A stretch of DNA of 9,814 bases from NIOZ-UU13 sp964653075 (GTDB taxonomy: Bacteria; Planctomycetota; Phycisphaerae; Sedimentisphaerales; Anaerobacaceae): the NCBI GenBank assembly GCA_964653075.1, contig CAZZAX010000204.1:1-9814 (forward strand), given 5' to 3'. A program made the position numbers and the translations under genes. Position 1 is the stretch's first letter. Each line of letters starts with the position of its first letter. Positions 6,356 to 9,814 of the stretch are shown one piece after another. Under the pieces are notes generated by a model that was not told where the DNA came from, did not search any database, and was given only the letters and a program-made list of their open reading frames with translations.

Positions 6356-7739
6356 CGCTTTTTCGCCTCTTTCGAGAACGATGAACTTCCTTGGTATTTT
6401 CACAGACTACTTCGTATAAAGTCGCTCGGGCATTGCCGGACCTTCTCAAAACCCGGCCGAGTCGCTGTTTTGCCTGACGGGTTGAGCTTTGTCCACCAAT
6501 AACCACCGCTACCTTTGCTTCAGGCACATCAACCCCTTCATCCAGAACACGATTGGCAACAAGAACCTCGAACCGGCCATTAGCAAAGCCATTCAACACA
6601 GCAAGACGTTCGCGTTTGCGAGTATGCGACAAAATTGTAGGCACAAGGAACCGTCGAGATACTTCTACTGCCATTATATTTGAGCCTGCAAAAACAAGAA
6701 TTTGCTGACCTTTGTGTAATCTAAAAATATCTTCCAGCACGCGCAGCTTTTCAGCGGCACGGTTCTCGATAGATTGCTTGAGATAATAAGCTTTTTGGGC
6801 GTTACGGGCATGAGGGTCTTTGCCTGATTCTTTACACAAATCCTGCCACCTGTAGCCATCTTGTTCTTTACGGCGTGAGGTTATAAAGTGCCGAATTACC
6901 CGGCTGCACTGGTCATACGTCGCCTGTTCGCTATCATTTAACGCCACAGGGACACGCACCACATCAAAGTTAGCTAATGTTGAGCCTTCAGCCTGCTTAA
7001 ATGGCATATCAAAAACAACCGGTCCGATAAGCCAGTCCAAATCCTTATGCAGACCGTCCGAGCGTTCAGGCGTAGCTGTCAATCCAAGCCTCATGGCTGC
7101 GGTGCTCAGAATGGCAGCCTCACGACGGCATTTGCCGGGTAGATGATGCTCTTCGTCAAAAATCAATAGCCCGAAACCCGCTCCCATCTTGGCCATGTGA
7201 ATATATGCGCTGTCATACGTGGTTACAGTAATCGGCTTTATATTGGACAAGCCATCGCCGACAATACCGCCATCTACATTAAAAGCTCGCAAAATCCGCC
7301 GATGCCACTGGTACATCAAATCCCGAACCGGTGCAACCACCAGCGTTGCTGTTTTTGTCCGAGCCATTGCGGCAAGTGCCACCTCAGTCTTGCCGGTTCC
7401 GGTCGGCATAATTATCTGTCCGCGACAGCCGGCCCGGCTCCATGCTGCAAGTGCTTCCGTCTGCTCCGGCCTTAGTTTCGGCAGTTCTACCTTGGGCCAG
7501 AAAATACCAGCAGGTTTCATAACCCCGTCAGAAAAGTGTGCCCCAAATCGCTCAACTATGGCCTTGCAAATTGCAGCATAATGAATTGCATCACACCGCC
7601 AGGCTCCAACACGAGTATCCCATCTCCAAATACACGAACCAAAGGTTTCAGGCGACTGGTTACGAGTTAGGCCTGTAAGCAAAAGTGTCCCCCGATCAAA
7701 TGACAGGGATATTTTTTTATGTGATTCTGTTCTGCTCAT
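6321..7739 (-). CDS. xpb: XPB/ERCC3-type DEAD/DEAH-box helicase
   Basis: This 472-residue SF2 helicase resembles archaeal and bacterial XPB (a 3'-5' DNA helicase; in eukaryotes part of TFIIH and nucleotide excision repair). The N-terminal region (about 10-65), with the WDTRVGAWR segment, resembles the damage-recognition-like domain of the family. Helicase lobe 1 has the LRPEQTEAL Q-like motif (89-97), Walker A PTGTGKT (112-118), DEEHH box (195-199) and LTATPERSDG (220-229); the RSD takes the place of the XPB R-E-D motif. A thumb-like insertion rich in basic residues lies at about 265-330. Lobe 2 has ILVFAGS (347-353), motif V ANRVLDEGVDVPEA (395-408) and motif VI QAKQRLGRVLRR (422-433). All ATPase motifs are intact. 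The ATG has only a weak ribosome site. The next gene on the strand overlaps it and encodes the Bax1-like nuclease, the known partner of archaeal XPB, which supports the call. Confidence 0.92.
   Translation of the reverse strand: MSRTESHKKISLSFDRGTLLLTGLTRNQSPETFGSCIWRWDTRVGAWRCDAIHYAAICKAIVERFGAHFSDGVMKPAGIFWPKVELPKLRPEQTEALAAWSRAGCRGQIIMPTGTGKTEVALAAMARTKTATLVVAPVRDLMYQWHRRILRAFNVDGGIVGDGLSNIKPITVTTYDSAYIHMAKMGAGFGLLIFDEEHHLPGKCRREAAILSTAAMRLGLTATPERSDGLHKDLDWLIGPVVFDMPFKQAEGSTLANFDVVRVPVALNDSEQATYDQCSRVIRHFITSRRKEQDGYRWQDLCKESGKDPHARNAQKAYYLKQSIENRAAEKLRVLEDIFRLHKGQQILVFAGSNIMAVEVSRRFLVPTILSHTRKRERLAVLNGFANGRFEVLVANRVLDEGVDVPEAKVAVVIGGQSSTRQAKQRLGRVLRRSGNARATLYEVVCENTKEVHRSRKRRKSDAYERTIHRRV
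6366..6369 (-). promoter_or_regulatory. Ribosome binding site deciding the Bax1-like start
   Basis: GAGG on the minus strand, within AGAGGCG, lies ten bases upstream of the ATG at 6355-6353 and inside the coding sequence of the XPB-type helicase. It favours this ATG over the one at 6403, and it implies coupled translation of helicase and nuclease. Confidence 0.55.
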
Positions 7740-8008
7740 TGGGCCGTATCGTAACAGAAAGCAACCCTTTTTGCTACATTAAGCATGAAATATCAGCCCA
7801 CTGGATAATCTTATCGGCTCACTTTATATAACTTCTTTATCCATAGGGGCTTATGAAGACAAAATCGGGGTGGGTGGACGATTTTCGAACTGCCGTGGTA
7901 ATGTATCCAGTTACTCTAAGTCTCCAGATAATTTCGTAACTACTATGTTGCGTTGGACTTAGGCACGTGATTATGACACAGCCTGCCAGAACAGCCGATC
8001 CTGGAGCA
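7740..8008. other. Region upstream of the XPB gene, no gene seen
   Basis: No convincing coding frame is present between the Cys-rich remnant and the helicase start. TGGATAA at 7802-7808 and TTATCCA near 7838-7844 are an inverted pair, and GATAATCTTATC at 7804-7815 is itself nearly palindromic; these lie 65-105 bases before the helicase start and could be an operator. No clean promoter could be assigned. Confidence 0.25.
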
Positions 8009-8334
8009 TTACTTTTCGTCCTTCTCGGACTCATCGTGGGGTGGTTTTGCTTGCTAATCATACCAACATTCTCTGGGTTCTTCTTCTGTACCTTGTGGCC
8101 AATGGCGGTATTTTTCACACGATTTACACTTTTTCTCGTCAATGCGTTCATGACTTTCAGGGCAAAAACGGATGTTCCAGTTTCTTCCAGGCACCGTCCG
8201 CCCGAATAGTCTGGGGATGCGCCTCTTAAAGGAAAGGCCTTGGTGTCTGCGACTACTAACGTGGTGTGGCGTGAGCCACCACCTTTGCGGCGAAATTCCC
8301 TACGCAACCGCTCTATATTAGATCGTTTTGCCAT
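8009..8334 (-). pseudogene. Broken small Cys-rich (zinc-ribbon-like) protein gene
   Basis: An ATG with a good AAGGA site (GGAAAGGA, about seven bases upstream) starts a basic N-terminus MAKRSNIERLRREFRRKGGG. Coding character then changes frame twice. Around 8220-8170 the next frame reads ADGAWKKLEHPF. From 8164 a third frame reads CPESHERIDEKKCKSCEKYR and on to RECWYD, with spaced cysteines as in a small zinc-binding domain. Removing one base from the A5/T5 run at 8164-8168 joins the last two pieces smoothly. A TAG at 8056-8054 then interrupts the frame exactly where Trp (TGG) would fit (CWYD-stop-QAKPPHDESEKDEK), and a TAA ends it at 8011-8009. I therefore read it as one gene of about 105 codons with two frameshifts and a nonsense codon, or a sequencing artefact. 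The uninterrupted 165-codon frame from the same ATG (to 7837) does not keep this protein-like pattern. Family not recognised. Confidence 0.5.
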
Positions 8335-8435
8335 ATCGTATTCCTTTCCGGATGAATAGAGATGACTTGCCGCAGAAATCTTGCAGTAAATGGGATATTT
8401 TTTGCATGCCGGCTTTTTTAGTTGGCTCTGCGCAA

Positions 8436-8447
8436 GGTTTATAAACC
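8436..8447. promoter_or_regulatory. Perfect 12-base palindrome
   Basis: GGTTTATAAACC is a perfect inverted repeat without spacer. It is followed by the AT-rich stretch CATATATTATTATATG at 8458-8473. A palindrome of this size could bind a dimeric regulator or serve as a recombination or insertion site. Its function is not demonstrated. Confidence 0.3.
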
Positions 8448-8469
8448 TATCGCGCCCATATATTATTAT

Positions 8470-8610
8470 ATGTACACAGATGCTCCAGACGTTCAGATCG
8501 GGACCTATTCAGACCTCTGGCAGAAGGATCGCTATCGTGTGGAACTGGCAGCCCTACTCGAAAATTCGAACTTGTTCAATTTCAACGACTTATGTAAACT
8601 CAGTGAATAA
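8470..8610 (+). CDS. Possible 46-residue hypothetical protein or gene remnant
   Basis: The frame runs from ATG at 8470 to TAA at 8608-8610 and encodes MYTDAPDVQIGTYSDLWQKD, continuing to a segment ending DLCKLSE. The composition is protein-like (balanced acidic, aromatic and hydrophobic residues), and the frame stays open upstream to a TTG at 8422. No ribosome binding site precedes the ATG. No family is recognised. It may be a small gene carried with the integrase or a fragment of a gene cut by the insertion. Confidence 0.25.
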   Translation: MYTDAPDVQIGTYSDLWQKDRYRVELAALLENSNLFNFNDLCKLSE

Positions 8611-8639
8611 CGATTAAGCATTGATTCTATAGGATATTC

Positions 8640-8644
8640 GGGAG
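8640..8644 (+). promoter_or_regulatory. Ribosome binding site of the integrase (TTG start)
   Basis: GGGAG lies nine bases before the TTG at 8654-8656. This supports a non-ATG start. The resulting N-terminus (MKILAKVIFELFGLLF) matches the usual hydrophobic beginning of this integrase family. Confidence 0.6.
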
Positions 8645-8653
8645 AAATCAACG

Positions 8654-9676
8654 TTGAAAATTCTTGCCAAAGTCATCTTTGAACTGTTCGGACTCTTATT
8701 CAGGAGCAAACAAGACATAGTTCTTGAAAATCTTGTTCTCCGCCAACAATTGGCTGTTCAGCAACGCAGCATAAAAAGGCCAAAGATCAAAAACACCGAC
8801 CGTATTTTCTGGGTTTGGCTATCGAGAATCTGGAATGATTGGAGATCATCACTGATTATTGTCAAACCCCCTACTGTTATTAGTTGGCACAAAAAAGGCT
8901 TCAAGCTTTACTGGAAACGAAAATCTCGAAGAGTTGGCAGACCTAATATCGATTGGGAGCTTATAAAACTTATCCGTAAATTTCAAAAGGAAAACTCAAC
9001 CTGGACTGCCCAACGTATCCAAGGTGAACTCGTGAAACTCGGGCTTGATGTTTCCGACAATACCGTTGCCAAATATATGCGAAAGTCGAAATCTGATGAT
9101 GGCAAGCGACAGCGATGGCTGACCTTTCTAAGAAACCATGCCAAGCACATCGTCGGCATTGACTTCCTTGTGGCACGAACGCTCTTCTTTCGGTCAATAC
9201 GTGTATTTGTAGCCATATCACACGATAGACGCAAGATACTGCACTTTGCGCTTACTGAAAATCCTCACTCGCAATGGGCTATTCAGCAACTTCGTGAGAC
9301 TTTTGCTTTCGACGAAACAACCATGTATGTTATCCGTGACAACGATGGTATCTATAGCAATGAGTTCAAGCAGACTATAAAACGGTTTGGACTGAAAGAC
9401 ACACCAACCGCCCCACGAAGTCCATGGCAAAATCCATTCGCTGAACGTGTCATCGGTACTCTTCGCCGGGAATGTCTCGACCATATGATTATTCTCAATG
9501 AAAAACATTTGTATAATATCCTGCATGAATACATCTTTGAATATTACAATGTCAGCAGAACTCACATGTCACTTGAAAAGGATTCGCCTGAACATAGACC
9601 AATTAAAAAAGATGGCAAGATCGTTAGTAAACCAATTCTTGGCGGTTTACACCACGTATACAGTCGAGTCGCTTAA
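8654..9676 (+). CDS. Integrase core domain (rve) transposase, DDE type
   Basis: This 340-residue protein belongs to the widespread single-ORF transposases with an rve integrase core, related to IS481/IS3-type elements, which cut and join the ends of an insertion sequence. The N-terminal part (1-145) holds helix-turn-helix-like DNA-binding segments with the conserved start region ENLVLRQQLAVQQRS (25-39). The catalytic core has D170 (GIDFL), D229 (VIRDND) and E264 (NPFAERVIG), about 34 residues after the second Asp. The downstream signatures RRECLDH (271-277), SRTHMSLEKDSPE (301-313) and GGLHHVYSR (330-338) are typical and indicate a full-length, probably active protein. Translation starts at TTG with GGGAG upstream. 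It is on the opposite strand to the helicase cluster. No terminal inverted repeats or target duplication were found in the flanks, so element boundaries are unknown; it may be a solitary or decayed insertion sequence. Confidence 0.93.
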   Translation: MKILAKVIFELFGLLFRSKQDIVLENLVLRQQLAVQQRSIKRPKIKNTDRIFWVWLSRIWNDWRSSLIIVKPPTVISWHKKGFKLYWKRKSRRVGRPNIDWELIKLIRKFQKENSTWTAQRIQGELVKLGLDVSDNTVAKYMRKSKSDDGKRQRWLTFLRNHAKHIVGIDFLVARTLFFRSIRVFVAISHDRRKILHFALTENPHSQWAIQQLRETFAFDETTMYVIRDNDGIYSNEFKQTIKRFGLKDTPTAPRSPWQNPFAERVIGTLRRECLDHMIILNEKHLYNILHEYIFEYYNVSRTHMSLEKDSPEHRPIKKDGKIVSKPILGGLHHVYSRVA

Positions 9677-9707
9677 GATAAATTCTAAAGTAAAATAATT
9701 TGACTGA

Positions 9708-9809
9708 TTGCAAAGCAAAGTGGAAAAGGTCTATACCGATTACAAAAGATTTGTCAAAGTGTGGCCGTTCAGGTCCTTATGTTGGCCTGAGGCAGAAGTG
9801 ATGGAGTAG
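9708..9809 (+). CDS. Doubtful 33-residue ORF downstream of the integrase
   Basis: A TTG-initiated frame encodes a segment including KVEKVYTDYKRFVKVWPFRS and ends in TAG at 9807-9809. It reads somewhat like protein but has no ribosome site, no family match and is very short. The adjacent DNA may equally be the right end of the insertion sequence. Confidence 0.1.
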   Translation: MQSKVEKVYTDYKRFVKVWPFRSLCWPEAEVME

Positions 9810-9814
9810 GAGTT

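Larger units (their letters stand above)
8335..8653. other. Intergenic region before the integrase
   Basis: This 319-base stretch separates the divergent Cys-rich remnant and the integrase gene. It contains a palindrome, an AT-rich segment and one small doubtful ORF, described separately. No RNA gene and no left terminal inverted repeat for the integrase element were found. Confidence 0.3.

Noticed and set aside
7219..7581. 120-residue plus-strand ORF
   Set aside because: It is the antisense shadow of the XPB-type helicase, whose motifs are unambiguous on the minus strand.
157..7739. Known defence systems with SNF2 helicases (DISARM, Zorya)
   Set aside because: The hallmark partner genes (DUF1998 and PLD-type proteins and a methyltransferase for DISARM, ZorA/ZorB motor proteins for Zorya) are absent from the window.
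7967..8209. Hydrophobic 80-residue plus-strand ORF resembling a membrane protein
   Set aside because: It is antisense to the hydrophilic, Cys-rich coding frame, which produces artificial hydrophobicity, and its GTG start has no good ribosome site.
7837..8334. 165-codon open frame on the minus strand taken as a single intact gene
   Set aside because: Only its first part looks coding. From about 8220 onward the protein-like signal with spaced cysteines is in the other minus frames, so it was annotated as a broken gene instead.
1..9814. CRISPR arrays, tRNA or rRNA genes
   Set aside because: No regularly spaced direct repeats and no cloverleaf or rRNA-like sequence were recognised by eye; a dedicated scan was not possible.

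Overview
The window is bacterial-looking DNA. It has compact genes, Shine-Dalgarno-type starts, a bacterial-type RecQ with zinc, HRDC and C-terminal HTH parts, and a bacterial insertion-sequence integrase. The phylum cannot be fixed from this sequence. A Planctomycetota-like or other environmental bacterium is possible, but this is only an impression.

Layout. From about 7740 down to 157, four large genes lie on the minus strand and are probably read in the order: XPB/ERCC3-type helicase (7739-6321), DUF790/Bax1-type nuclease (6355-5135, overlapping the helicase end), RecQ helicase (4836-2662) and a SWIM-SNF2 helicase (2586-157). The helicase/nuclease pair is translationally coupled. RecQ and SNF2 are 75 bases apart. 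The 298-base gap between the nuclease and recQ contains three strong hairpins, a spaced 11-base inverted repeat and one doubtful small ORF. Bases 1-156 downstream of the SNF2 gene have no assignable gene, though the SNF2 reading frame stays open past its stop to the window edge.

From 7740 to 8653 the DNA looks decayed or recently rearranged. On the minus strand (8334-8009) there is a small Cys-rich protein with a good RBS and start. Its coding signal moves between reading frames and meets an in-frame TAG where Trp would fit, so it reads as a pseudogene or a mis-assembled gene. A plus-strand 46-codon ORF (8470-8610) and a perfect 12-base palindrome lie before a plus-strand integrase/transposase (8654-9676) of the DDE type with a TTG start. 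I found no terminal inverted repeats for it inside the window.

How they fit together. XPB and Bax1 are known from archaea as a helicase-nuclease pair that unwinds DNA and cuts at bubble or fork structures. Here they sit with two further DNA-remodelling ATPases (RecQ and SWIM-SNF2) on one strand. This suggests a DNA repair or DNA-processing module of four proteins, possibly carried in an accessory region next to an insertion sequence. A defence role is conceivable but has no direct support in the sequence.
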